NCBI GenBank assembly: GCA_030295235.1
Contig: AP026133.1
Span: 372,001-436,000 of the forward strand
Direction of reading: 5' to 3'
Length of the DNA: 64,000 nucleotides
Source of the DNA: Fistulifera solaris
Taxonomy: Eukaryota > Bacillariophyta > Bacillariophyceae > Naviculales > Stauroneidaceae
The notes under the pieces are model-generated. The model was not told where the DNA came from. It saw only the letters and a program-made list of their open reading frames with translations, and did no database searches. This document shows positions 54,306 through 64,000 of this stretch, in pieces (within the stretch, counting starts at the first letter, position 1; each line of letters begins with the position of its first letter). Made by a program: the position numbers and the translations under genes.

Positions 54306-56002
54306 ATGAAGGCAACATATTTACAAACATTCTCTTTATTGCTTTCGGTGGTGTCGACGGAAGCCTTTGCTCGCTCGGAAGGACGAAGATTACCCTTTCC
54401 TACGATGGCGGGTCACGCCTTGACGACGGGCATTGCTACTCCTGCTACGACGAGTAGTAGTCTGTCGGCGTCCATTGCGACGAGCGATCCAGACATTCCA
54501 TCAAAGATAAACTTACCCCGCTGGAAAGAATTACCGCCCCGGGCCCAATCGGTCGCACTCATGGGGATCGGAATGTCGCTCCATTTTGGTGGTTACGAAT
54601 TCATTCGGAATGCGTGTTTGTCGTTGTTTACTTCGGCGGAATACGGTTTCACGTCGGCGGCGGCCTTTCCGCTCGCCAATGGACTCGTGAGTCCTTTTTC
54701 TGTCTTATTGCTGTACCTTTATGGGAAACAATTGGATCAAGTCGGTCCCCGCGGTGCTCTTTACCGATCGACGGTCGCGTCCATGGTGTTCATTGCCGTA
54801 GCAGCCGCGTCCTTGCAAGCCTTTCGTGTCTTGGCGGCCCCGAAAGCCTGTAGTCAAGCCTTGATTGGTTTGGTCTTTTGTTTCAAAATTCCTATCAATA
54901 CTTACTTTACAGCCAACACTGGTCCTTCGTGACATCCGTATTGACGCCCGAAGAAGGAAGTCGTTGGATTTCGAGGTTGGCGGGGATTATGAGTATTACT
55001 TCGTCCTTGTTGGGACAAACGGCGGCGTTGATGTTGCCGTTTACCGGTCTGATTGGACTTTTAGCGGCCACTTGTGTCACTCTTGTGGGTACCCTTTTAT
55101 GTGCCGACAAGGCCTATGCAGTTGCCAGTCAACATGGATTCGATCCCACCCAATCGAGTCAGAAGAAGAAGAAAAAAGAGAAAGAGACGACTTCTCAGCC
55201 AAATGAAAAGGTCCATCAAAACAAATTCGTTGAAGCCTACCATCTCTTCAAACGTGTTCCCACGCTCGGTGCATTGTTTGTGGAAACGGTCTCCTTTCAA
55301 ACGCTCAGCAACATTCTGAATGTCGCCTTTGTGCAAGCCTTGAAGGTACAAATTCCGAATGATGTCTTACGATCGGCTTACTCGAGTCGTCTCTTTTCCA
55401 TCTCCAATTTTTTGGCGGCCGCTTTTCAATTCCTTATTTTGCCGGCCATCAAGTTTGAACCAAAGACGGTCTGGCGATTCATGCCGCTGGTGCCATTTGC
55501 GGCCTGTCTGACTCTGGCATTGCAGAGTCAATGCTCTCTGGCTCTTTTGGGTGCAGCGTTCGGTGTTATTAAATTGCTGGATTACTCGTTGCGTAATGTT
55601 GTTTACGTGACGGCGTATCAAACTTTGGATTACGAAAGTCGGTATGTGGGCAAGGAGATTGTGAGTGTCCTGGGTAGCCGGTTGGGGAAAAGTGGTGTTT
55701 CGCTCGTCCTTTCCGGTTTGACAGGTTTCGGTTTAACGGGTCTGCCGCAATTGATTCAATTCAGTTTAGCTAGCTGTGGTGTTTGGCAAGCCAGTTCTTG
55801 GTGTCTCAGCAAACTCGTACCAACCCGAGCGGAAGCGCAAGCCATCTTTGAAGAACGTCGTGAGGTAGAGAATGCGGCTCCTGCCGTGGAGAGTAAAAAT
55901 GTTGTGGATAAACTGAAGAATGCCGGGTCGGAACAGGGAGCGAATGGAACCAAGACAGCGGATGATCTGGTTACTTCGGCGCAGGCAAAGAAAGATGACT
56001 GA
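54306..56002 (+). CDS. Nucleotide transporter-like protein (TLC/NTT family), plastid-targeted
   Basis: About 565 residues, predicted polytopic carrier with roughly ten membrane segments. The N-terminus MKATYLQTFSLLLSVVSTEAFARS is a signal peptide followed by an AF boundary, suggesting plastid import. The C-terminal half contains LLDYSLRNVVYVTAYQTLDYESRYVGKEIVSVLGSRLGKSG, which aligns in style with the conserved end of TLC ATP/ADP translocases. A Lys-rich loop (SSQKKKKKEKETTSQ) separates the two halves. Frame break near 54893-54897; one added base gives CFKIPYQYLLYSQHWSFV and a CDS divisible by three. The call is moderate: the sequence is diverged and could also be a related MFS-type carrier. 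Confidence 0.65.
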
Positions 56003-56089
56003 AGCAACACACTCTCGCTTTCATATTATATGTTTGTGATTGTTTGCAGAAATATTTCCATACTTCACCTAGAAAAAATGTAACGCAGC

Positions 56090-58953
56090 CTAAATCTTAC
56101 TTTCGTCTTCTAGCAGTACGTTTTCCAGTTCGATTTCATTTGAACCAACTGGTGATTCAAAGACTTCTACATTATCCCCATTTCTTGATGCCTTTTCTTC
56201 TAACAAAACATTCAGCTGTGTGCGATACATTTCTTTCACCTCGGCAATATCTTCCTGAAGCGATTGTATTTCAATGGCCATTTCCTCGTTCTCTCGAGTG
56301 AGTTCTTGCACTCTCGTTTCAAATAAAAGAAGCTTCTCCTTTGCGCTTCGTGTCTCGTTCAGTTCCACAGCCATGCGGTCGCGTGCACCTTGTGCTTCAA
56401 CGAGTTGCTTTTTCAAGACACCCAGCTCGACCTTAGCAGCTTTGAGGCGAGACGTTAGTTCTGCTAGCGCAGCAAAACTTCCATGTGCATCTCCCTGTTG
56501 ATTTATGGCCTTGTCCTCGTTGTCTTCGTCTTCTTCGTCACTTCCCAACCCACCGAGTGCTTCGTTCAAAATGTCAAATTGATTGTCGGACTGGCGAAGC
56601 CTTGCTGGCTGGGATGCAGGTATATGTGACGGAAGGGATAGCTGAGGCGGGATAATCATCCCTGCTTTGTCAAGCAGTTCCTCGACCTGCTTTTCTAGAA
56701 GCGAACGTTTCTCCCTTTCTAGTCCCAATTCTCTCCTAATAGACTCTACTTGGATTCGATGGCGCTCCTCGCTTTCCATAACAGTTTGCGACATTTCGCT
56801 GCGCACCTTCGATGCGCCTTCATTCGCCAAGCGCTGGACTTCAGAGTACTCTTCCTTTAGTTTTGTATTCTGTATTTCTAGGTCATGTGCTCTAACTTGA
56901 AGCTCTCGACTCATCTCAATCTGGTCGTCCAGCTTAATTTTCAGCGATTTTAATTCTGTTTCGTATTCCTTCACCGCTCGCTCAGCTCGAGCGTTGCGAG
57001 TTTTAAGATCGCCTTTTTCTTTTTAAAAGCTGCTCGTTTGAAATCACGGTTTCTTCCAGTTGTGACCGGAGAGAACTTTCGATTTCCGCCCAAGCAGCTG
57101 CTCTGCTTCTACTTTGTCGCTCTGCACTCTCTATTTGGCGGAGCAGTGGTGCTGTACTAGACTGAATGTCCATGGATAAGGCATCAGCCCGACGAACGGA
57201 GTCTTGCCACCTCTTTCGTAGTTCTGCAATCTCGTGCCTTAACGCGTCTTCTCTTATTCCAGCTTCACGTTCTGTGGTGTGCAACTTTGTCTCTAGATCA
57301 CTAATCGCGTCATTGTGCTCTTTTCGCATTTTCTTAATTTCGCGTTCCGATTCAATCGAAGCCCCTTGTTGAATTTCGTGCAGTGCAGCTTCTTGGCTCT
57401 TCATATTTTCCTTCAACTCATTTACCTGTTGCTCAAGTAAAAGAATGGTTGCCGCTTTCGTATTGTTCTCTTCGGTAAGATGTCGTAATTCAGCATCAAG
57501 TTTTTCAGCATGACTTTCCCCACGCCTGGCGGAAGATAAGTCATCTTTGGTTCTCTTGAGCTCAGACTCCAAACTCGCAATCTTCTCCAGCGCGGAGTCT
57601 TTCGCTGTCCTTTCATCTTCGAGCTCTTCCCGTAAGTTTCGTGCCTCCCCCCTTGGCTGTGCGTACAGCCTTTTCCATTTCAGCTTGTTTGTGAGCCAAC
57701 TTTTCACCTTCTTCGCGTAAGGCGGCAATAATTTCGGCCTGCTTAGCTGCGTCTTGGTCACCTGCTGTTGATTGACGAGCCAGCTCTTTCAACCGAGCCT
57801 CCATCGCTTCCACGCGTTCTTTCGCTTTTTGAGTACGACGCATGGCTTCCTCTTTTGTACTTGCCACCTTCTGGAGCAACTGTTGCTTTTCACTTTCGAA
57901 CATGGATGTCATTTCAGTCAATTGTTCTGTTTTGTTCATCAATTGTTCCTCTCGTTGTTGTAAAAGCTTGTTCAACTCCTCGATCTGGGCTTCAAGAACA
58001 TGCACACTTTTATCGTTTTCAGCATCCTTACGGCTCCCATCAAGCGGTGGAGGCAAGTCCCCTTCTGTCTGTGACTCTTCATGTTCGGCTATTTTTTCGG
58101 TCACTTCAGTAGCAGGTTGATTATCCGGTGTAGAGGTAGTTATGTCGTTCTGTTCATACTCACTTTGTGCTGGTGTAATGTTATTGACAATTGTTGCTTC
58201 AGCATGCGTAGCTACCGCTATGTTCGAATCCAGCATTTCGGAAAGAGCAACAATCTCGCTCACCTTCTCTAATGGATTATCGTTGTTAAAGGCAGTTTCA
58301 CTGGTATCAATCAAATCAAGTTCATCGTTTCCTGTTCCCCACCCTTCTTCTTGAAGACTTCTATTGTCGATTGATGTCTCAGAATCATCTTTCTGTTCGC
58401 CTTGTGCATTCTCTGCGGATCCGTGGAGATCGATTTCGGCGCTTGTTGTCGTCGATTCGATGGATGCGAATGGGGAGGAGTCCGCTGCTTCGTCCGTGCT
58501 TTTATTTTCATCACTCTTTTCAAGAAACAGTCCTTCATAGGTTGCCTCTTCGTTGTTTTCCAGGACGTCGTCAACGTTTTCATGAATCTCTACCACGTCG
58601 GTGGAATCCGCCAATTTATCAGCGTGTTCGCCAGCATCGTTTTGAGCACTATGATCGCTTACAGTGGTCTCTGACGCATGAAGTGTTGTTCCCTTTTCAT
58701 GATCTTCCTTGATAGACTCTTCTGCCGTGACTTTTTCATCAAAATCATCATCTAGCGCAGCCAAATCATCATTATCACCATCCCATGCATCATTCAAAAT
58801 GTCGTCGTCGTCATCTTCAGCGATCAATTCGGACGTTAATGTCGGTGCATCCGTGATCCCAACACTCTGATTGATCTGCTTGTCTAGTTCTAATGCCGCA
58901 GCTTGGGCTTTGGAGGCCAACTCTTTGCCTTTTTCAAGCCATTCACCCCACAT
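56090..58953 (-). CDS. TMF-type golgin, coiled-coil Golgi tether
   Basis: About 953 residues. The N-terminus MWGEWLEKGKELASKAQAAALELDKQINQSVGI is an amphipathic start as in TMF1. Residues to about 300 are acidic and Ser/Asp/Glu-rich; from about 310 a continuous coiled coil (LEAQIEELNKLLQQREEQL and so on) reaches the TMF-DNA-bd region (FEVQELTRENEEMAIEIQSLQEDIAEVKEMYRTQL) near the end. TMF binds Rab6 and works at the Golgi. Two frame changes, at the C run 57647-57652 and at the A-rich run near 57012-57026, each requiring one base fewer or two more; the corrected length is then divisible by three. Convergent with the NTT-like gene, only 88 bp apart. Confidence 0.85.
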
Positions 58954-59533
58954 GTCTTGGGATGTTCAAAACGAGTTATTCACCGCTGGGGTAACCTTGT
59001 ACCTCGAGCGCTTGCTTCTTCCGCTCTACAAAGGACACGAAAGCGCAGGAAGCGATGTTATTTAAGAAGACTCTTCAAAACTTTCACAGTTCCTGATTTA
59101 AATGAACATAAGCAAATACTGGTAAACATGAACTCCTTCAAAGTCAACGCAGTCATTCCGTTACATGATGGCTTGACAACTAAGCTTCCGGGACTGGATA
59201 ACAATTGAGTCACATGAAGCAAATGTTCTCGAAACGCTGTTGCCATATTTTTATACCAACAAACTCATCAAAAACTAATGAGAACGATTAATTCGTCATA
59301 GCATGGCTTGATCTTACTTTGAACACGTTATTGAAGGAATACAACCCCGAACACACATTGATTCATTAAATCAGCGTTGACAGTTGACACTAACCAACAA
59401 ATACGGAAAATGGGTAAAATTATTGTTGATGTCGGTTTGAGTTGTCTACAACAAAAATTTTGGTGGGGGATCTTCTTGTAAATTGATTGGTTCACGGTGA
59501 CAATGAACTGGGCCGACTGATGTCTTGATTGAC
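58954..59533. other. Intergenic, no gene seen
   Basis: About 580 bp upstream of the golgin. The plus ORF at 58903-59208 overlaps the golgin start and is unsupported. AT-rich. Confidence 0.5.
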
Positions 59534-60676
59534 TTATTTATCTGCCACCACCTCCAGATTACTTGCCGATTTGTCAGTTCGTGAACCAGAGCCATTGAAC
59601 GAGGCCTCGAGATCTGCTATCAATTCGCTCACGCGTTTATCTTTACGTTGGCACACATACACATCGTTTTCCATCTTTGATTTGACTGATAATCGAGATT
59701 CCGAGACGGATTCCCAACTTGGTCGTTTCCTGTGCAAGTCAAACAAAGTCGAACCTCCTGTGACATAAGAGTCGACCGGCGAGATGACAGATGTTCCCTC
59801 CCGATTCGTTTCATCCTCTTGCCATTCCTCGTCCATGGAAAGCTGTCGAGTTTCACAATGCGTTGCTAAACCATGAATAACTAGTGGACTTTTGTTCTCC
59901 TCAAAGGATGTGCGCAAATGCTCTGGTTCTTCAAAGTTAGGTTCAGGTCGATGTCGCTTTTGAACTTTCCGCTCAATTTGGCGTTTTCGGGGAGTTTTCA
60001 TGCACACCAGGAGTAAACCAATCCCTTGCAACGCTCCAGCGACAATGCAGGCGTACGCCGACCAGCCTAGCGTGCAAGATTCCGCTGTGGTGGGAACCGA
60101 TTCAGCTGCAGTCGGAAACCAGATTGGTTGTCTACAAAGCGCAACTTCAACGAAAAGAAACTTCGACCCTTCGCCAATGAAAGCTAGTATAACACAGGGA
60201 AGCAAAAGACTAGGCCACAGGCAGCCTGCTGGGAGTGGAAATACAACGATCGCCCAAGCGATAGCTGCAGCAAGAAAGCCGCTTAAACTTGCGATATGAG
60301 ACATCATCCTAGCTGCTTTCCACGTTTGATCCATTTCAATGATTTCTTTTTCAAAAGTGTTCGAGTAATGATGACAAGAATCATAAACATGACTTAAATA
60401 ATCGCTTCGCTGATCGGACACCCCGGGTCGGTACTGGTAGAAGAAGCCCACTTCGAGCTCACTTTCGTTCCATGCATGGTTGTTTGGTGTAAATCCAACA
60501 TCCACTTCCAGAAAACGACAGTCCATCGATGAGTAAACGGAAATAAGGAAAGCAATTGTAATAATGGGAGCCACCAGTAAGGGATAGAACCCGTACGTGC
60601 AGCAACACTGTCTCCCCATCATCCACGAATTGGCTTGACCACGCGGAGCCGGCAATGATTTTGGCCCGGATGCCAT
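59534..60676 (-). CDS. Four-TM membrane protein, unknown
   Basis: Intact 380-residue frame from ATG. Membrane segments at about 30-50 (FYPLLVAPIITIAFLISVYSS), 130-150, 153-178 and 205-227, with a 75-residue polar loop after the first (acidic, Tyr- and His-rich) and a long cytosolic tail of about 150 residues that is Ser/Arg-rich (KRHRPEPNFEEPEHLRTSFEE) and ends SASNLEVVADK. The loop has cysteines (SMDCRFLE, YDSCHHYS, VALCRQP, ESCTLGW) that could pair outside. Topology is tetraspanin-like but no family signature is recognised; similar diatom-only families are known. Confidence 0.7.
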   Translation of the reverse strand: MASGPKSLPAPRGQANSWMMGRQCCCTYGFYPLLVAPIITIAFLISVYSSMDCRFLEVDVGFTPNNHAWNESELEVGFFYQYRPGVSDQRSDYLSHVYDSCHHYSNTFEKEIIEMDQTWKAARMMSHIASLSGFLAAAIAWAIVVFPLPAGCLWPSLLLPCVILAFIGEGSKFLFVEVALCRQPIWFPTAAESVPTTAESCTLGWSAYACIVAGALQGIGLLLVCMKTPRKRQIERKVQKRHRPEPNFEEPEHLRTSFEENKSPLVIHGLATHCETRQLSMDEEWQEDETNREGTSVISPVDSYVTGGSTLFDLHRKRPSWESVSESRLSVKSKMENDVYVCQRKDKRVSELIADLEASFNGSGSRTDKSASNLEVVADK

Positions 60677-61224
60677 GACTCGATTGCTTCAAAATGACAA
60701 GTTTTCGACTTCTCTCGTTTCAGTTGAAAGGATCTTTCTGATGCAGATCGCTTATAATGAATCATCGACGAGATGATAAAAGAAATCGACTCCGATGAAT
60801 GTCAATGAAATTTGACGACGAAAATTCTTGAATAAGTTTGAACTACGTTCTATTTTTGCACTTAAATGCAACGGATTACCGGAGCGTCATCAACATTTAA
60901 ATATGGAATTACGGAATCATTGAACTGATCGCCAAAACAAAGTACTTTATAAGCTATAATTTATAAAACACTTACATGACTTGAGATTCCAGATTCCGTG
61001 GGGTGAGAATGGACAAGGTAAATTACGCCAAAAAAGCGACCATGGACAACATGGATCTACCTGGCAATGAGTAAAGATAATGCATGACCTTTTCGCTTTG
61101 CGATAAAAATAAGATTACTTAGGACAGCGACTGCAATCAGTTCCTTTATAACAAGTCGATGAAAGAGACGAAGTGGCGTCTATAAACGGTAAACTTGGGG
61201 CGAACTGAATCACAAGAGCAAGCC
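60677..61224. other. Divergent intergenic region
   Basis: About 550 bp. A partial match to the dispersed palindrome core (CGACTGCAATCAGT) at 61128-61141. No gene. Confidence 0.45.
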
Positions 61225-63164
61225 ATGAGCCGACGTGTCGCCTCAAAGGTCTTTCTCTTCAAGGGAGCGATCAAAAGCGGCACAACTTTGACTTTTAAAG
61301 GGAAACAGATAACAACGGCTCGCAACACTCGATCTGCTGTGAGCTCACGGGTAATGGTTAGACCGTTTGGTGCAATCACGTCGACGAACTATGGAATTCC
61401 TGTGATCTCTTCTTCGGACAGAAGTAAAGGGCAAATTATATCGCCAATACAGCTTACTGATTTAGTTTCCGCGAGGACAGCAGATGAAGTTGTCACGATA
61501 CTATCGATGTGGCTGGAGGTTGTAAAGTATGGTGCTCTAAATCCTGATTATGTGAAGAAGAATGCCATTTTATCGCCGCTCGAAGCTATCGAGTTTTTAC
61601 AGTCCGATCAAATATCATTTAAGCCCGAACTGCGAATCTACTCATTATTGATTCAAGGAGCGTTATGGAAGCGCTGGGAAAAGAATACGCTCCGAAAAAG
61701 TGCGCCAAACTACTGGATCAATTTCTCAAGGCATTGATGAAAGAAGTGACAAACATCGATGACAAAACGTCACTGTTGAAACTAGTTCATACAGTCATGA
61801 CTAGCTCGGTACAGGCAAAGAACATTTCGCGAGCAGAGGAATGGCTGAAAGCGTTAGAGGAACCACAAAGCCTGATTCTACCAACAAATCTCACCTACAG
61901 TATTGTCATAAATGCTTGGTCGCGAAATAATGTGCCTCAAAGAGCAGAGGCCACTCTATACCGAATGATTTTACGGAAACAGACAGATGACGCTCTTATT
62001 ATTACCAAGAGCTATTTTCATCGTTGCTTGGATGCATGGGTGCATTCCAAAGACAAAATGGCCGGCGAGAGAGCCGAAATTCTTCTCTTAAAGATGCAAG
62101 ACGCGAACAACGACAGAGGGCTGGAAGGTGGTGGGCCTTGTATACAGAGCTGGTTTAAAGTTGTTTGTGCTTGGACGAACAGCAATAAGTCACGAAGAGA
62201 TGCAGCACCACGGGCTCAAAGAATTTTGGAACTGATCGTTCAGAATGACGAGTTTGACTGGAGCCATAGAGAGAATGCAAAGTGGATTGTTGAAACGTAC
62301 TTGCAAGTGATGAGAGCGTGGTCGTTTCACGGAGGCAACGTTGGTTTCGAAAGAGTTGGAGCTTTAGTCGAAGAGTTGTTCAATAGGCTCAAAGCTGAGG
62401 ACGACGTAACCAATCTCACGGAGAACGTAGCAAATCGGATTTTTCTGCATTGGGTGACTTCTTTGGTGAAGTCTGATTTAGAGGATCTTGCCAATCAACT
62501 GAAAATATTATTTCGAGCAATTGTAGATCGCAATATGAATGTAGACTGGAACACTGCCAATTTCAATCTGGTCTTAAACGTTTACGCGAAAGCACGAGAT
62601 GGCCCAGAAGCGGAGAATATATTAAAGAAAATGCTTCAACTAGCTTTGGATGGAAAGGATGATTGCCTCCCGAACACACAGAGCTTCAACTCAGTGATAC
62701 TCGCTTGGAGTAAATCTGATGACCGGACTTTGGCTTGTACTCGTGCAGAAGAAATATTTATTTTGATGAAACGCATTGAAGGGGTCACACCCAATGTTGC
62801 AACATATAATGCTTTGTTATCGGCGATGGGTGGGTCAGGGGACGTGGAAACCGCCACGCGAGGAGATAGATACTTCAAAGAACTCCAACGCATTTATGCA
62901 GATACGAGAAATCCCTCTTTTCGACCGAACAACATCACTTACACAAAAGCTATTTCACTGTGGTCCAATGTTACCAGTCCCGAAGCCTTAGAGCGTTCCG
63001 ATGCTTTACTTCAAGATATGCTTGCTCCAGGAACGACGGATGATGACTTGAGGCCCACTATTGCCACATACAAAGCTTTTCAATCAATTCTGGCGAGCAG
63101 CGACGCGCCAGACAAACACGAAAGGATACAATATGTACAAGAAGCCATGAAGAAATTACGCTAG
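61225..63164 (+). CDS. Pentatricopeptide repeat (PPR) protein
   Basis: RNA-binding helical-repeat protein of about 646 residues, expected in plastid or mitochondrion. The N-terminus MSRRVASKVFLFKGAIKSGTTLTFKGKQITTARNTRS is basic and acid-free, a good organelle leader. PPR-like units run through the rest, clearest as LTYSIVINAWSRNNVPQRAE, QSFNSVILAWSKSDDRTLACTRAEEIFILMKRI and VATYNALLSAMGGSGDVETA. Frame break near 61661-61665; one extra base yields LLIQGALMEALGKEYAPKK and a CDS divisible by three. Likely acts in organelle RNA processing or stability; target unknown. Confidence 0.85.
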
Positions 63165-63300
63165 TTTTCAACTTCGCCCTTTTCAGGCTTAGCACTGGAA
63201 AGACGAATCGTTGTTGCAGCACCTTCAAGCAATAACACTCCACTATAATAGAAAGATAGCTTGTTGAATTGAAAATTTTAGATATAGAATTCTGCTGGCA

Positions 63301-64000
63301 TTACTGTGTCAATCGATTGACATTGTTCTCCATAATGTTGGCGAGTTCCTTCAAGAACAGCGCAGCATCCGAACCGTAAATTTGACGGTGGTCACAAGTG
63401 AGAGTAACGGTCATTTGCTTGACTTTCTTCATGCCCAGCACTGCTTGTTTGCATGGAACAATAACTTCACGAGTGGCTCCGATGGCCAAGATACCACCAG
63501 TTCCGTTAGGCAAAATCGAACCAAACTGGGTGACACCGAACATTCCCATATTCGAAATGGAGAAGGTTCCTGATTGGTATTCGTCAGGCTTCAATCCACC
63601 TTTTCGGGCCTTCTCGACCAACTCCTTCCAGTTCTCCGCCAAGTCTTCTACACTGCGCTCGTTCGCGAATTTCAGGCAAGGTGTGATAAGGCCACCTTCA
63701 ATTGCGACAGCCATGGCAATGTTGATATCCTTCTTGTATACAATGGTTCCGCCGTTTTCAGGGGAGAAGGAACTGTTGATGATAGGATACTTTTCGATGG
63801 CAAGAGCAACAGCCTTGGCAAGAAGAGCGGATACGCTGATACCCTTACCCTTGACATTCTGGTAAAGCGCGTCAAAGTTGTCCATCTCAATATCACGTGA
63901 TACTTGGAAGCCAGGAGTACTCATAGTGGCCATCATGTTGTTGCTGACGGCCTTTTGCATGCCCGTCATGGCTACCGGTCCGGAAGGCATCTCAACTACA
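63301..64000 (-). CDS. Plastid pyruvate dehydrogenase E2 (dihydrolipoyl acetyltransferase), partial
   Basis: C-terminal catalytic domain of a 2-oxoacid dehydrogenase E2; the rest runs off the right edge. Open throughout. The domain shows MTGMQKAVSNNMMATMSTPGFQ, then GGLITPCLKFANERSVEDLAENW, GTFSISNMGMFGVTQFGSIL and the active-site DHRQIYGSDAALFLKELANI. Classic mitochondrial E2s have DHRxxDG; the DHRxxYGxD form here is the one seen in plastid E2s, so this is probably the plastid complex that makes acetyl-CoA for fatty acids. No frame break in the visible part. Confidence 0.92.
   Translation of the reverse strand, partial: VVEMPSGPVAMTGMQKAVSNNMMATMSTPGFQVSRDIEMDNFDALYQNVKGKGISVSALLAKAVALAIEKYPIINSSFSPENGGTIVYKKDINIAMAVAIEGGLITPCLKFANERSVEDLAENWKELVEKARKGGLKPDEYQSGTFSISNMGMFGVTQFGSILPNGTGGILAIGATREVIVPCKQAVLGMKKVKQMTVTLTCDHRQIYGSDAALFLKELANIMENNVNRLTQ

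Noticed and set aside
1-64000. tRNA, rRNA and CRISPR arrays
   Set aside because: I looked for B-box GGTTCRA patterns with plausible stems and for regularly spaced repeats and found none that hold up by eye; a covariance search was not possible.

Overview
The window looks like nuclear DNA from a pennate diatom, most likely Phaeodactylum tricornutum or a close relative. The signs are a fucoxanthin chlorophyll a/c protein gene, several predicted plastid preproteins with diatom-type signal peptides ending near an A-F or A-W boundary, two DUR3 urea transporters, short GT-AG introns of about 60-130 nt, and dense single-copy eukaryotic genes on both strands. No operons, CRISPR arrays, rRNA or tRNA genes were recognised.

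Layout. 1-5.5 kb: two tandem DUR3-type urea symporter genes on the minus strand, the first cut by the left edge. 7-18 kb: a Rab8-like GTPase, a small predicted plastid protein, a HAD class IIA hydrolase, two mitochondrial-looking or unknown proteins, a decayed coding remnant (about 12-13.35 kb), a long hypothetical protein, a basic protein and the scavenger decapping enzyme DcpS. 18-25 kb: a kinesin-light-chain-like TPR protein, a small membrane ORF, SRP68 and the FCP antenna gene. 25-33 kb: a mitochondrial-type RRM protein divergent from a mitochondrial ribosomal protein L1, then a membrane-anchored SDR, an FCP1/NIF-type phosphatase and a quinone-oxidoreductase-like protein. 34-42 kb: PP6-type phosphatase, a plastid DnaJ-type zinc-finger protein, RNA polymerase III subunit RPC8, importin-5-type karyopherin, a VOC/glyoxalase-like protein and a rhodanese. 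43-47.5 kb: two diverged paralogous multi-pass membrane proteins flanking a BspA-like (DUF285) repeat protein. 48-64 kb: histidinol-phosphate aminotransferase, a GOLD-like coiled-coil protein, a WD40 protein, a plastid nucleotide-transporter-like protein, a TMF-type golgin, a four-TM protein, a PPR protein and the plastid pyruvate dehydrogenase E2 subunit, cut by the right edge.

The strongest cross-cutting observation concerns sequence quality. About 30 single-base-scale frame breaks fall inside genes that otherwise look intact. Nearly all lie in or beside short homopolymers and most are resolved by one extra base. The two DUR3 paralogs prove the point: their exon lengths agree exactly only when such missing bases are allowed for. 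Gene models below therefore span these breaks.

The other recurring signals are non-coding. One is a dispersed imperfect palindrome (CCACGACTG, short spacer, CAGTCATGA) found only between genes at 31-51 kb. Another is a set of GTACC/GGTAC palindromic clusters, many 75-300 bp upstream of start codons. There are also two perfect CRE sites (TGACGTCA), both between divergently transcribed genes. Two micro-exons (19 and 18 nt) are supported by frame and splice sites.
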